Below are positions 56,055-64,000 of a stretch of DNA of 64,000 bases, piece by piece (position 1 is the stretch's first letter; every line of letters begins with the position of its first letter). The notes beneath the pieces are model-generated. The model worked only from the letters and a program-made list of their open reading frames with translations, ran no database searches and had not been told where the DNA came from. The stretch is from Micromonospora peucetia (GTDB taxonomy: Bacteria; Actinomycetota; Actinomycetes; Mycobacteriales; Micromonosporaceae), in contig NZ_FMIC01000002.1 of the NCBI RefSeq assembly GCF_900091625.1, forward strand, positions 5,146,001-5,210,000, in the 5' to 3' direction. Made by a program: the position numbers and the translations under genes.

Positions 56055-57077
56055 TCACGGCCGGCGCGGCGGGGCCGTGCTGTCCCGGGTGACCAGGTGG
56101 GTGGCGAGTTCCACCCGGGGGGAGTCGATTCCTTCGCCCTGCGCCAGCCGCAGCACGGTCCGGGCGGCCAGCCGACCCATCTCCACCAGTGGCTGCCGGA
56201 CGGTGGTCAGCGGCGGTGAGGCCCAGCGGGCCTCGGGCAGGTCGTCGAAGCCCACGACGCTGACGTCGTCGGGGATCCGCAGCCCCCGGCGGCGGACGGC
56301 CTCGTAGACGCCGAAGGCCATCTGGTCGCTGGCCGCGAAGATGGCCGTCGGCGGCTCGTCGAGGTCGAGCAGCGCCGTGCCGGCGGCGAAGCCCGAGGCG
56401 TGGTAGAAGTCGCCGGGGTGCACCAGTTGGTCCTCCACCGGCGCCCCGGCGGCCTCCAGCGCGGCCCGGTGGCCGTCCAGGCGGGCCCGGCTGCACAGCA
56501 GGTGCGTCGGCCCGGCGACGAAGCCGATCCGCCGGTGCCCGAGCGACAGCAGGTGCTCGGTCGCGGCGAGGCCGCCGGCCCAGTTGGTGGCCCCGATGGT
56601 CGGCACGTCGGTGGCCGGCACGCCGGCCGGGTCGACGACCACCACGGGCACGTTGAGGCGGCGCAACTGCGCGTGCAACGGCGGGCTCAGGTGCGAGGTC
56701 ACGAAGATGACGCCGTCGGTGGCCCGGGCCCGCAGGTTCTGCAACCACTGCCGGGCGGCGGTCGACTGGCGGTGTATCGCGGAGACCACCGTGCCGACGC
56801 CAGCGCCGTGCCCGACGTCCTCGACCCCTCGGATGATCTCGACCGCCCAGGGGCTGTCCAGGTCGTTGAAGACCAGGTCGACCAGGCCGGCGCGGCTCAC
56901 CGTGCGGCTGCCGCGTTTCTGGTAGCCGTGCTGGCGCAGCAGTTCCTCCACCCGCTCGCGGGTGTCGGGGGCCACGTCCGAGCGCCCGTTGAGCACCCGC
57001 GACACGGTCGGCACCGAGACCCCGGCCTCCCGTGCGATGGCGGTGATGGTGATCCTGCGCCCGTCGTCGCCGTCCAC
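56055..57077 (-). CDS. LacI-family transcriptional repressor
   Basis: This 340-residue regulator has the LacI helix-turn-helix ITITAIAREAGVSVPTVSRVLNGRSDV (about 8-34). A periplasmic-binding-like sensor domain follows (GLVDLVFNDLDSPWAVEIIRGVE, VFGAATNW-type segments, FDDLPEARWASPPLTTVRQP). GTG at 57077 has GAAGGAG six nt upstream, so it is preferred over the GTG 15 nt further up. It is divergent from the sugar-transport operon, and a double palindrome lies between them; the inducer is probably a sugar released by the GH3 enzyme. Confidence 0.93.
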   Translation of the reverse strand: MDGDDGRRITITAIAREAGVSVPTVSRVLNGRSDVAPDTRERVEELLRQHGYQKRGSRTVSRAGLVDLVFNDLDSPWAVEIIRGVEDVGHGAGVGTVVSAIHRQSTAARQWLQNLRARATDGVIFVTSHLSPPLHAQLRRLNVPVVVVDPAGVPATDVPTIGATNWAGGLAATEHLLSLGHRRIGFVAGPTHLLCSRARLDGHRAALEAAGAPVEDQLVHPGDFYHASGFAAGTALLDLDEPPTAIFAASDQMAFGVYEAVRRRGLRIPDDVSVVGFDDLPEARWASPPLTTVRQPLVEMGRLAARTVLRLAQGEGIDSPRVELATHLVTRDSTAPPRRP

Positions 57078-57217
57078 CCGCGTCTCCTTCACCCGGTCGG
57101 AAGCCCGACCGTACCCGTCACCCACCGAAAAACGTCCGGAACGGCGGGGCCGCTCCACCGGCCCATCTTGCCCCACGATCGGGGGTTGACGACACGGCAG
57201 GTCGGTTCTAGCGTTCG

Positions 57218-57249
57218 GACAAGTTACGGAAGTATTCCGGAAACTTGTC
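57218..57249. promoter_or_regulatory. Nested palindrome, probable LacI operator
   Basis: The outer arms GACAAGTT (57218-57225) and AACTTGTC (57242-57249) enclose an inner repeat CGGAA (57227-57231)/TTCCG (57235-57239). The 32-bp site lies 69 nt before the binding-protein start, between the LacI gene and the operon it is expected to control. Confidence 0.65.
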
Positions 57250-57317
57250 GGACACCTTTCGGTCGTCGCGCCGGCGGCGACGCCCCCCACCACGCACCCC
57301 ACCACGAGAGGTTGATC

Positions 57318-58616
57318 ATGACTGTACGCACGCGGCTCGCCCGGGTGGTCGCGCTCGGCGCCGCCCTCGCGCTGGCGCTGCCACTGACCGCCTGCGGCGA
57401 CGGCGACTCGGCCGCCGGCGGAGACGAGATCCGCATCCTGGTGTACGGCGACGCCACCAACAAGGTCGAGAAACAGCTCGTCGACACGTTCAACAAGACC
57501 TCGAAGGTCAAGGCGGTGCTGGACACCATCCCCGGTGCCGACTACCAGACCAAGCTCCAGACCATCATCAACACCAGGCAGGCGCCGGACGTCTTCTTCA
57601 ACTGGGGCGGCGGCAGCATCACCCCGTTCGTCAAGGCAGACCTGCTGCTGCCGTTGGACGACATGATCGCCAAGGACCCGGGGTTGAAGGACAACTTCCT
57701 GCCCTCGGTCTTCAACACCGCCACGGTCGACGGCAAGGCGTACGGGGTGCCGATGCGCGGCACCCAGCCGGTGCTGCTGTTCCACAACAAGAAGGTCCTC
57801 GCCGACGCCGGGATCGCCGTGCCGAAGACGTGGGACGACCTGCTTGCTGCGGTGGGTGCCCTCAAGGCCAAGGGGATCACGCCGATCGCGCTCGGCGGCG
57901 GCGACCAGTGGCCGACCCAGATGTGGTACCAGTACCTCTACGACCGGGTAGCCGGCCCCGAGTTGTTCGCCAAGGCGCTCGCCGGCGACAAGAGCGCCTG
58001 GGAGAGCCCGGAGAGCCGTCGCGCCCTGGAACTGCTGCGGCAGTTGACCGACGCGGGCGCCTTCGGCACCAACTTCGACTCGGTGAAGTTCACCGACGGC
58101 GGCTCGCCCGCGCTGCTGGCGGCCGGCAGGGCCGGCTTCGAGCTGATGGGCTCCTGGAACTACTCGACCCACCACGACGCCAACCCGGTGTTCGCGGCCA
58201 AGGACCTCGGCTGGAGCGCCTTCCCGAGCGTCCCGGGCGGCAAGGGCGACCCGGGCAACGTGGTCGGCAACACCAACAACTTCTATTCCGTGCTGAAGAA
58301 GACCCGGCACCCGGAGGCGGTGGCGGAGTTCCTCAAGCTCCAGTACTCCGACGAGTTCGTCCAGGCCCAGCTGTCCATCGGCAACCTGCCGACCACCACC
58401 AACACCGAGAAGTTCCTCGACGGCGCCACCAACCCGGACTACCTGAAGTACCAGTTCACCCTGGTCAAGCAGGCCCCGAACTTCCAGCTCTCCTGGGACC
58501 AGGCGTATCCGCCGGCCGCGACCACGACCATCCACCAGGCGGTGCAGCAGCACTGCAACGGCCGGCTGGACGCCGCCGGCTTCATCAAGGCCATGCAGTC
58601 CCTGCAGGCGGGCTGA
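57318..58616 (+). CDS. ABC sugar transporter substrate-binding lipoprotein
   Basis: This 432-residue lipoprotein has a signal ending LALPLTACGDGD (lipidated Cys near 26). The extracellular solute-binding fold (SBP_bac_1) has APDVFFNWGGGS, GVPMRGTQPVLLFHNKKVL, AFGTNFDSVKFTDGGSPALLAAGRAGFELMGSWN (core GRAGFELMGSWN) and the usual EAVAEFLKLQ. It captures a sugar or oligosaccharide for the permeases downstream. The ATG follows GAGAGGTTGATC. It is the first gene of the operon that includes the GH3 glycosidase. Confidence 0.94.
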   Translation: MTVRTRLARVVALGAALALALPLTACGDGDSAAGGDEIRILVYGDATNKVEKQLVDTFNKTSKVKAVLDTIPGADYQTKLQTIINTRQAPDVFFNWGGGSITPFVKADLLLPLDDMIAKDPGLKDNFLPSVFNTATVDGKAYGVPMRGTQPVLLFHNKKVLADAGIAVPKTWDDLLAAVGALKAKGITPIALGGGDQWPTQMWYQYLYDRVAGPELFAKALAGDKSAWESPESRRALELLRQLTDAGAFGTNFDSVKFTDGGSPALLAAGRAGFELMGSWNYSTHHDANPVFAAKDLGWSAFPSVPGGKGDPGNVVGNTNNFYSVLKKTRHPEAVAEFLKLQYSDEFVQAQLSIGNLPTTTNTEKFLDGATNPDYLKYQFTLVKQAPNFQLSWDQAYPPAATTTIHQAVQQHCNGRLDAAGFIKAMQSLQAG

Positions 58617-58623
58617 CCGCATC

Positions 58624-59562
58624 ATGTCCACCACCCTCGCCGCCCCCACCGTGCCGGAGCAGCGACGGGCCCGACGAAGCCCGGGCGGCCCCGTCCTCAG
58701 CCGCCCGGGCTTCGCCTGGGCACTGCCCGCCACCCTGTTCTTCGGGTTCTTCGCGCTCGTCCCGCTGGTCCTCGTGGCCGTGCTCAGCTTCACCAGCTGG
58801 GCGGGCCTCGGCTCGCCGGAGTTCGTCGGCCTGGACAACTGGCAGCGACTGGCCCGCGACCCCGTCATGATCAACAGCCTGTGGCTGAGTATCCTGCTCA
58901 CCGCCCTCGGCGTGCTGGTGCAGACGCCGCTGAGCCTGCTGATCGGCGTGTGGGCGGCCGGGCAGCAGCGCAACCGCGCGGTGCTGTCCGCCATCTTCTT
59001 CCTCCCGCTGCTGCTGTCGGCGACGGCGGTGTCGGTGTTGTGGCGGGCGCTGCTCGACCCGAACTTCGGCGTGCCCGGCCAGGCTCCGTGGCTGTTCGGC
59101 GACGGGAACCTCTTCGGCAGCCGGGCCGGCGCGATCGCCGTGCTGGTCTTCGTCAGCAGTTGGCAGTTCATCCCGTTCCACGCGCTGATCTACCAGGGTG
59201 CGGCCCGCGCCGTGCCGGCGGTCCTCTACCAGGCCGCCGAGGTCGACGGCGCAGGCCGGTGGGGGCAGTTCCGCCACGTCACCCTGCCGCAGCTGCGCAA
59301 CGCCATGATCACCTCGGTGGTGCTGATGGTCGTCGGCGGGCTGACCACGTTCGACACCGTGCTGATCCTGACCCAGGGCGGCCCGGGCACCGACACCACC
59401 ATCACCGCCTACCACATGTACGAGCAGGCGTTCCGCAGCTTCGACTTCGGCGCCGGCGCGGCCATCGCCCTGCTCCTCGTCGTCGTCGCCACCGTCATCT
59501 CGCTGATCGTGGTCCGGGTCTCCGGCTACGACCGGATGCGCTCCACGATGGAGGGACTGTGA
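58624..59562 (+). CDS. ABC sugar transporter permease (MalF type)
   Basis: This 312-residue inner-membrane protein has six hydrophobic segments and the EAA loop YQAAEVDGAGRWGQFRHVTLPQLRN that contacts the ATPase. It forms the channel with the next gene's product (CUT1 family). It starts 8 nt after the binding-protein stop. The last codons overlap the next gene (GTGA). Confidence 0.94.
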   Translation: MSTTLAAPTVPEQRRARRSPGGPVLSRPGFAWALPATLFFGFFALVPLVLVAVLSFTSWAGLGSPEFVGLDNWQRLARDPVMINSLWLSILLTALGVLVQTPLSLLIGVWAAGQQRNRAVLSAIFFLPLLLSATAVSVLWRALLDPNFGVPGQAPWLFGDGNLFGSRAGAIAVLVFVSSWQFIPFHALIYQGAARAVPAVLYQAAEVDGAGRWGQFRHVTLPQLRNAMITSVVLMVVGGLTTFDTVLILTQGGPGTDTTITAYHMYEQAFRSFDFGAGAAIALLLVVVATVISLIVVRVSGYDRMRSTMEGL

Positions 59563-60380
59563 GGCGGCGTCGCCCGAACTGGCTGGCCGGGATCGGCGCC
59601 GTGGCCTGGTTGCTCCTGGTCGGCCTGCCGATCTACGTGATGCTGGCGATCAGCGTGCAGACCCGCGAGGGTTACGGCCGCAACGGCCCGATCGCCCTGC
59701 CCGGCACCTTCACCCTGGACAACTACACCGGCGCCTTCGACGAGGGCTTCGGCCGGTACCTGCTCAACACCCTGGTGGTGACCACGAGCGTGGTGGCCAT
59801 CGTGCTGCTGCTCGTGCCGCCACTGGCGTACGCCATCGTGCGCAGCCGCAGCCGGCTCACCTCGCAGGTGTTCCGGCTGTTCCTGCTGGGCCTGGCGATC
59901 CCGGCGCAGGCGGTCATCGTGCCGATCTTCTACCTGATCAGCAAGGCCGGGCTCTACGACAACCTGGTCGGCGTCATCCTGCCCACCGCCGCCTTCTCCC
60001 TGCCGGTGTGCGCGCTGATCCTCAGCGGCGTCATGCGGGACATCACCTCCGACCTGTACGAGGCGATGGCCATCGACGGCGCCACCCCGGCACGGGTGTT
60101 CCTCCGGTTGGTGCTGCCGCTGTCGCGCGGCGGGATCGCCACCATCGCGGTCTTCTCCGCCCTACAGGCGTGGAACGGGTTCCTGTTCCCGCTGATCCTG
60201 ACCCAGTCCGACTCCACCAAGGTGATCACCCTCGGCCTCTACAACTTCCAGACGCAGTACGGGATCGACATTCCCGGCCTGCTCGCCGCGGTCGTGCTGT
60301 CGATGGTGCCCGTCCTGCTCGTCTATCTGTTCGCCCGGCGGGCCCTGGTGCAGGGGCTGATGGGCGTCGGAGGAAAGTGA
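59559..60380 (+). CDS. ABC sugar transporter permease (MalG type)
   Basis: This 273-residue protein starts VRRRRPNWLAG and has six helices with the EAA motif YEAMAIDGATPARVFLRLVLPLSRGG (about 172-197). GTG at 59559 overlaps the previous stop, and its own stop overlaps the glycosidase GTG. No ATPase gene is present, so a shared MsiK-like ATPase encoded elsewhere is expected to energise the importer. Confidence 0.94.
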   Translation: MRRRRPNWLAGIGAVAWLLLVGLPIYVMLAISVQTREGYGRNGPIALPGTFTLDNYTGAFDEGFGRYLLNTLVVTTSVVAIVLLLVPPLAYAIVRSRSRLTSQVFRLFLLGLAIPAQAVIVPIFYLISKAGLYDNLVGVILPTAAFSLPVCALILSGVMRDITSDLYEAMAIDGATPARVFLRLVLPLSRGGIATIAVFSALQAWNGFLFPLILTQSDSTKVITLGLYNFQTQYGIDIPGLLAAVVLSMVPVLLVYLFARRALVQGLMGVGGK

Positions 60381-62755
60381 CCGACAACGTGACCCTCGAC
60401 ATCGCCTCCGGCACCGCGATCTGGACCGATCCGACCCTCGACCTCGCGATCCGGGTGGACGCCCTGGTCGCCGCGATGACCCTGCCGGAGAAGGTGGCGC
60501 AGCTCTACGGCGTCTGGGTCGGCGCCGCCGCCGACGGGGGTGAGGTCGCGCCGTACCAGCACGAGATGGAGGAGCCGGTCGACCTGGCGGCGCTGCTGGA
60601 CACCGGTCTCGGCCAGCTGACCCGACCGTTCGGCACCGCCCCGGTCGACCCCGCGCTCGGTGCGCTCTCCCTGCTGCGGACCCAGCAACGGATCGCCGCC
60701 GCGAACCGGTTCGGCATCCCGGCGATGGCGCACGAGGAGTGCCTGGCCGGCTTCGCAGCCTGGGGTGCCACCGCGTACCCGGTGCCGCTGTCCTGGGGTG
60801 CCACCTTCGACCCGGAGCTGATCGGGCGGATGGCCGCCGCCATCGGCGCCGACCTGCGTCGCGTCGGGGTGCACCAGGGCCTGGCGCCGGTGCTCGACGT
60901 GGTGCGCGACGCGCGTTGGGGGCGGGTGGAGGAGACGATCGGCGAGGATCCGTACCTGGTGGGCACCATCGCCACCGCGTATGTCCGGGGTCTGGAGTCC
61001 GCCGGCGTGGTGGCCACCCTGAAGCACTTCGCCGGCTACTCGGCCTCCCGGGGCGGCCGGAACCTGGCGCCGGTGTCGATCGGCCCCCGCGAGCGCGCGG
61101 ACGTGCTGCTGCCGCCGTTCGAGATGGCGGTGCGCGAGGGCGGCGCGCGGTCGGTGATGCACGCCTACACCGACACCGACGGCGTGCCCTCGGCGGCCGA
61201 CGAGCAGTTGCTGACCGGCCTGCTCCGCGACGCCTGGGGCTTCCCGGGCACGGTGGTGGCCGACTACTTCGGCATCGCCTTCCTACGCACCCTGCACGGG
61301 GTGGCCGGCAGTTGGGCGGAGGCGGCCGGGGCCGCCCTCGTCGCCGGGGTGGACGTCGAGCTGCCGACGGTGAAGACGTTCGGCGAGCCGCTGAGGGAGG
61401 CGCTCGCGGCCGGCGCGGTGCCGGAGGCGCTGATCGACCGGGCGGTGCGTCGGGTGCTGACCCAGAAGGGGCAGCTCGGCCTCCTCGACGCCGACTGGAA
61501 CCCGGTGCCGGCGGCGCTGGCCGGTGTCGACCTGGCCGACCCGGACGCGCTGCGCGGCACCGTCGACCTCGATCCGCCGGCCAACCGGGCACTGGCCCGC
61601 GAGGTCGCCGAGCGCTCCGTGGTGCTGCTGGCCAACGACGGCACCCTGCCGCTGCGCCCGCCGGCCCGGATCGCGCTTCTCGGCCCGCAGGCGCAGAGCC
61701 CCACGGCGGTGCTGGGCTGCTACTCGTTCCCCGCCCACGTCGGCTCCCGACACCCCGACGTGCCCGTCGGCATCGAGTTGCCCACCCTGGCGGCGGCGCT
61801 GCGCGCCGAGTTCCCCGACAGCGACGTGGTCACCGTCGCCGGCGTCTCCGTCGACGGCGACGACACCGGCGGGGTTTCCGCGGCGGTCGAGGCGGCGCGG
61901 AGCGCGGACGTGGTCATCGCCGCGCTCGGTGACCGGGCGGGACTGTTCGGGCGGGGCACCAGCGGCGAGGGCTGCGACGCCGAGTCGCTGGCCCTGCCGG
62001 GGGCGCAGCAGCACCTGCTCGACGCGCTGCTGGAGACCGGCACGCCCGTGGTGGTGACGCTGCTCGCCGGGCGACCGTACGCACTGGGCCGGGCGGTGAC
62101 CGAGGCGGCGGCGATCGTGCAGGCGTTCTTCCCCGGCGAGGAGGGCACCCCGGCTGTCGCCGGTGTGCTCAGCGGTCGGGTCGCGCCGCAGGGGCGGCTG
62201 CCGGTCAGCGTGCCCGGCGGGCCGGGCGCCCAGCCCACCACCTACCTGTCGGCCCGGCTGGGCCAGGCCAGCGACGTCTCCAACATCGACCCGACGCCGG
62301 CGTACGGCTTCGGGCACGGCCTGGGCTACACCACGTTCGACTGGTCGCACCTGGTGCTCGACGCGCCGGTCGCGGCGACCGACGGGGAACTGCGGCTGCA
62401 TTTCACGCTGCGCAACACCGGCTCCCGATGGGGCAGCGAGGTGGTGCAGGTCTACGCCCACGACCCGGTGGCCTCGGTGGTCCAGCCGGTGCAGCGGCTG
62501 ATCGGCTACCTCCGGGTGCCGCTGCCGGCGGGCGCGGCCTGCCGGGTCGACCTGGCCGTACCGGCCGACCTGTTCTCGTTCACCGGGCGCGACGGGCGAC
62601 GCGTCGTCGAGCCGGGCGAACTGGAACTGCGGCTCGCGGCGTCCAGCACCGACCACCGGCTCGTGGCGGCGGTCGCGCTGCGCGGCCCCGCCCGGCACGT
62701 CGACCACACCCGGCGGCTGCACCCCCGGTTCGCCGTCACGCCGCTGGCCGGGTGA
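60377..62755 (+). CDS. GH3-family glycosidase (beta-glucosidase/beta-xylosidase type)
   Basis: This 792-residue enzyme removes sugars from the non-reducing end of imported oligosaccharides. The N-terminal TIM barrel has GIPAMAHEECLAGFAAWGATAYPVPLSWGATFDPELIG and the nucleophile Asp in GTVVADYFGIAFL (near 295). The second domain contains LPLRPPARIALLGPQAQSPTAVLG and RAGLFGRGTSGEGCDAESLALPG, with general-acid candidates. A C-terminal fibronectin III-like domain ends it (about 660-770). There is no signal peptide, so it acts in the cytoplasm. GTG at 60377 overlaps the upstream stop and follows GGAGGAAA. Confidence 0.94.
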   Translation: MTDNVTLDIASGTAIWTDPTLDLAIRVDALVAAMTLPEKVAQLYGVWVGAAADGGEVAPYQHEMEEPVDLAALLDTGLGQLTRPFGTAPVDPALGALSLLRTQQRIAAANRFGIPAMAHEECLAGFAAWGATAYPVPLSWGATFDPELIGRMAAAIGADLRRVGVHQGLAPVLDVVRDARWGRVEETIGEDPYLVGTIATAYVRGLESAGVVATLKHFAGYSASRGGRNLAPVSIGPRERADVLLPPFEMAVREGGARSVMHAYTDTDGVPSAADEQLLTGLLRDAWGFPGTVVADYFGIAFLRTLHGVAGSWAEAAGAALVAGVDVELPTVKTFGEPLREALAAGAVPEALIDRAVRRVLTQKGQLGLLDADWNPVPAALAGVDLADPDALRGTVDLDPPANRALAREVAERSVVLLANDGTLPLRPPARIALLGPQAQSPTAVLGCYSFPAHVGSRHPDVPVGIELPTLAAALRAEFPDSDVVTVAGVSVDGDDTGGVSAAVEAARSADVVIAALGDRAGLFGRGTSGEGCDAESLALPGAQQHLLDALLETGTPVVVTLLAGRPYALGRAVTEAAAIVQAFFPGEEGTPAVAGVLSGRVAPQGRLPVSVPGGPGAQPTTYLSARLGQASDVSNIDPTPAYGFGHGLGYTTFDWSHLVLDAPVAATDGELRLHFTLRNTGSRWGSEVVQVYAHDPVASVVQPVQRLIGYLRVPLPAGAACRVDLAVPADLFSFTGRDGRRVVEPGELELRLAASSTDHRLVAAVALRGPARHVDHTRRLHPRFAVTPLAG

Positions 62756-62824
62756 GCGGTGGCGTTCGCCGACACTGTCGCCGGACCGGGCGTCCGACGG
62801 CCCGTAGCCTGATAGACAGGGTGC

Positions 62825-63781
62825 GTGGCCAGGCCGGTCCGGATCCGCCGTCGAGCCCCGGGCACCGCGACCGCCCGGGGGCGGGCCGGCGCCCGGGCGG
62901 TCGCGACGGCTGTCGTGATCGTGGCGCTCGCGGCCGGCTGCACCCGACCCGCGCCGTCGCCACCGGCCGCGCCGCCGCCGTCCGTCCCGCCCTCGTCGGC
63001 ACCAGCGTCCGCCTCGGCGCCGACGCCAGCGTCCTCGGCACCGCCGCCGGGGTCCGCCTCGGCGGCGACGCCGCGCCCGCCGGGCTTCGTCGTCCTCGCC
63101 GACGTCGACCCGCGTATCCGGACCGACATCCGGTACGCCACCGTGCACAACTTCGTCGGCCGGCCGGTCGCCGGCTACCCCGAACCGCTCTGCCTGCTCA
63201 CCCGCCCGGCCGCCGAGGCGCTGCGCCGGGTGCAGGACGCCGCGCTGGCCCGGGGCCGCAGCCTGAAGGTGTACGACTGCTACCGCCCCCGGCGGGCCGC
63301 CGACGACTTCGTCAGCTGGGCAAAGCAGCCGGGCGAGCAGCAGATGAAGGCCGAGTTCTATCCCCGGGTGGCGAAGTCGGAACTGTTCGACGAGGGGTAC
63401 ATCGGTGCCCCCACCGCGCACAGCCGGGGCAGCACCGTCGACCTGACCCTGGTCGACGTGCCGACCCCCACCCAGTCCCCGTACGTTCCGGGCCAGCCCC
63501 TGGTCTCCTGCACCGCGCCCCGGGGGCAGCGGTTCGCCGACAACAGTGTCGACATGGGCACCGGCTTCGACTGCTTCGACCCGCTCGCGCACACCGACTC
63601 GCCGCAGGTCACCGGGGTGGCCCGGGACAACCGGCGGCTGCTGCGGCAGCTGATGACCGACGGCGGCTTCGTCAACTACGACCGCGAGTGGTGGCACTAC
63701 CGCTACCGCGACGAGCCATGGCCGGACACGTACTTCGACCTGCCGGTGGCCCGCTCCTCGGCCGAGCGGGCGGGCGGTTGA
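62825..63781 (+). CDS. VanX-type D-Ala-D-Ala dipeptidase lipoprotein
   Basis: This 318-residue protein has an Arg-rich start, a signal ending VALAAGC (lipobox), and a long Pro/Ser/Ala linker. The metallopeptidase domain (about 90-310) carries the VanX/DdpX zinc ligands: His and Asp seven residues apart in TAHSRGSTVDLTL, and E-W-W-H in DREWWHYRY. YDCYRPRRAADDF also matches the family. It is an envelope-anchored D-Ala-D-Ala dipeptidase; a role in D-Ala recycling is more likely than glycopeptide resistance, since no vanHA genes are nearby. GTG at 62825 is the likely start. Confidence 0.92.
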   Translation: MARPVRIRRRAPGTATARGRAGARAVATAVVIVALAAGCTRPAPSPPAAPPPSVPPSSAPASASAPTPASSAPPPGSASAATPRPPGFVVLADVDPRIRTDIRYATVHNFVGRPVAGYPEPLCLLTRPAAEALRRVQDAALARGRSLKVYDCYRPRRAADDFVSWAKQPGEQQMKAEFYPRVAKSELFDEGYIGAPTAHSRGSTVDLTLVDVPTPTQSPYVPGQPLVSCTAPRGQRFADNSVDMGTGFDCFDPLAHTDSPQVTGVARDNRRLLRQLMTDGGFVNYDREWWHYRYRDEPWPDTYFDLPVARSSAERAGG

Positions 63782-63907
63782 GCGCCGCGCGCGGCGGGAG
63801 GCGGCGCGTCACGGGCTGGCGACGTCCGGCATGATCACCTCACGGCGGGGTTCCGAACCGGGCGACCGTCGGACGGCGACCGTGCCGTCGGTGAGGGGGA
63901 GTGTGCC

Positions 63908-64000
63908 GTGGCCGCCGAACGGATCGGACCGCCCGTCACCGGGGACGAGCGCGAGATGCTGCGCGCCTTCCTCGACTACCACCGGGCGACCCTCGCGATG
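63908..64000 (+). CDS. DinB/DUF664 family protein, N-terminus only
   Basis: The last 31 codons read VAAERIGPPVTGDEREMLRAF and on through LDYHRATLAM, the typical start of DUF664/DinB-fold thiol-dependent S-transferase-like proteins. GTG at 63908 follows GAGGGGGAGTG. The rest is outside the window. Confidence 0.8.
   Translation, partial: MAAERIGPPVTGDEREMLRAFLDYHRATLAM

Noticed and set aside
56055..59171. Extended minus-strand frame reaching through the binding-protein and permease genes
   Set aside because: The LacI protein starts at 57077; the remainder is the shadow of the plus-strand transport genes.
62825..63781. Glycopeptide-resistance (vanHAX) function for the VanX-type gene
   Set aside because: No vanH, vanA or vanRS genes flank it and the protein is an exported lipoprotein, unlike cytoplasmic VanX of resistance operons.

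Overview
The window reads as the chromosome of a high-GC actinomycete, most likely Micromonosporaceae (Micromonospora-like). The evidence is very high third-position GC, many GTG starts, an Lsr2 nucleoid protein, a complete egtABCD ergothioneine set, several -10-like TAnnnT boxes placed 6-8 nt before a start codon (leaderless style), and hairpin repeats of the AGGAAGG/CCTTCCT kind. The genus is inferred from style and gene content; no database search was possible. There is no prophage, insertion sequence, CRISPR array, rRNA or tRNA gene that I can support.

Layout. 1-6.4 kb: the end of a broken MFS transporter gene, lsr2, lon behind a HAIR-like operator, a lipoprotein and a DEAD-box helicase. 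6.7-12 kb: a winged-helix regulator, a P450-like protein without a heme loop, a PEP-mutase family enzyme, then an adjacent pair of LAS-type peptidase (DUF5715-like) and asparagine-synthetase-like amidotransferase. 12-15.7 kb: an Ntn-hydrolase lipoprotein, DUF2188, and a divergent LVIVD/DUF305 secreted pair sharing a perfect CRP-type palindrome. 15.8-21.1 kb: a two-component system followed by a MacB/FtsX-type ABC exporter. 21.1-25.9 kb: nucleotide-sugar dehydrogenase, membrane Ser/Thr kinase, ECF sigma factor and partner membrane protein. 26.2-30.6 kb: egtABCD. 30.7-33.6 kb: a manganese (yybP-ykoY) riboswitch with its TMEM165/GDT1 exporter, two small membrane proteins, NhaA.

33.9-43.3 kb is a cell-surface region: Wzz/BY-kinase, a frameshifted low-molecular-weight tyrosine phosphatase, a glycosyltransferase, DUF4012, an LPVTG surface protein, a second Ser/Thr kinase whose membrane tail has been put out of frame by 20-nt tandem repeats, and a substrate-binding/VWA fusion. 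43.3-53.1 kb: glutamate dehydrogenase, a thioredoxin-reductase-like flavoprotein with divergent XRE-cupin regulator, a small tyrosine phosphatase, a UvrA-like ABC protein divergent from a tandem-MerR regulator (resistance-type pair), methyltransferase, FMN reductase, YwiC-like and cupin genes. 53.4-64 kb: D-Ala-D-Ala carboxypeptidase, cyclophilin, a LacI-controlled sugar operon (binding protein, two permeases, GH3 glycosidase; no ATPase gene), a VanX-type lipoprotein, and the start of a DinB/DUF664 gene.

The most notable signals are the repeat-driven frame break in the kinase at 40061-41402, the frame break in the phosphatase of the exopolysaccharide locus, the peptidase/amidotransferase pair, the CRP-type palindrome, and the manganese riboswitch with a clear P1-versus-hairpin switch.
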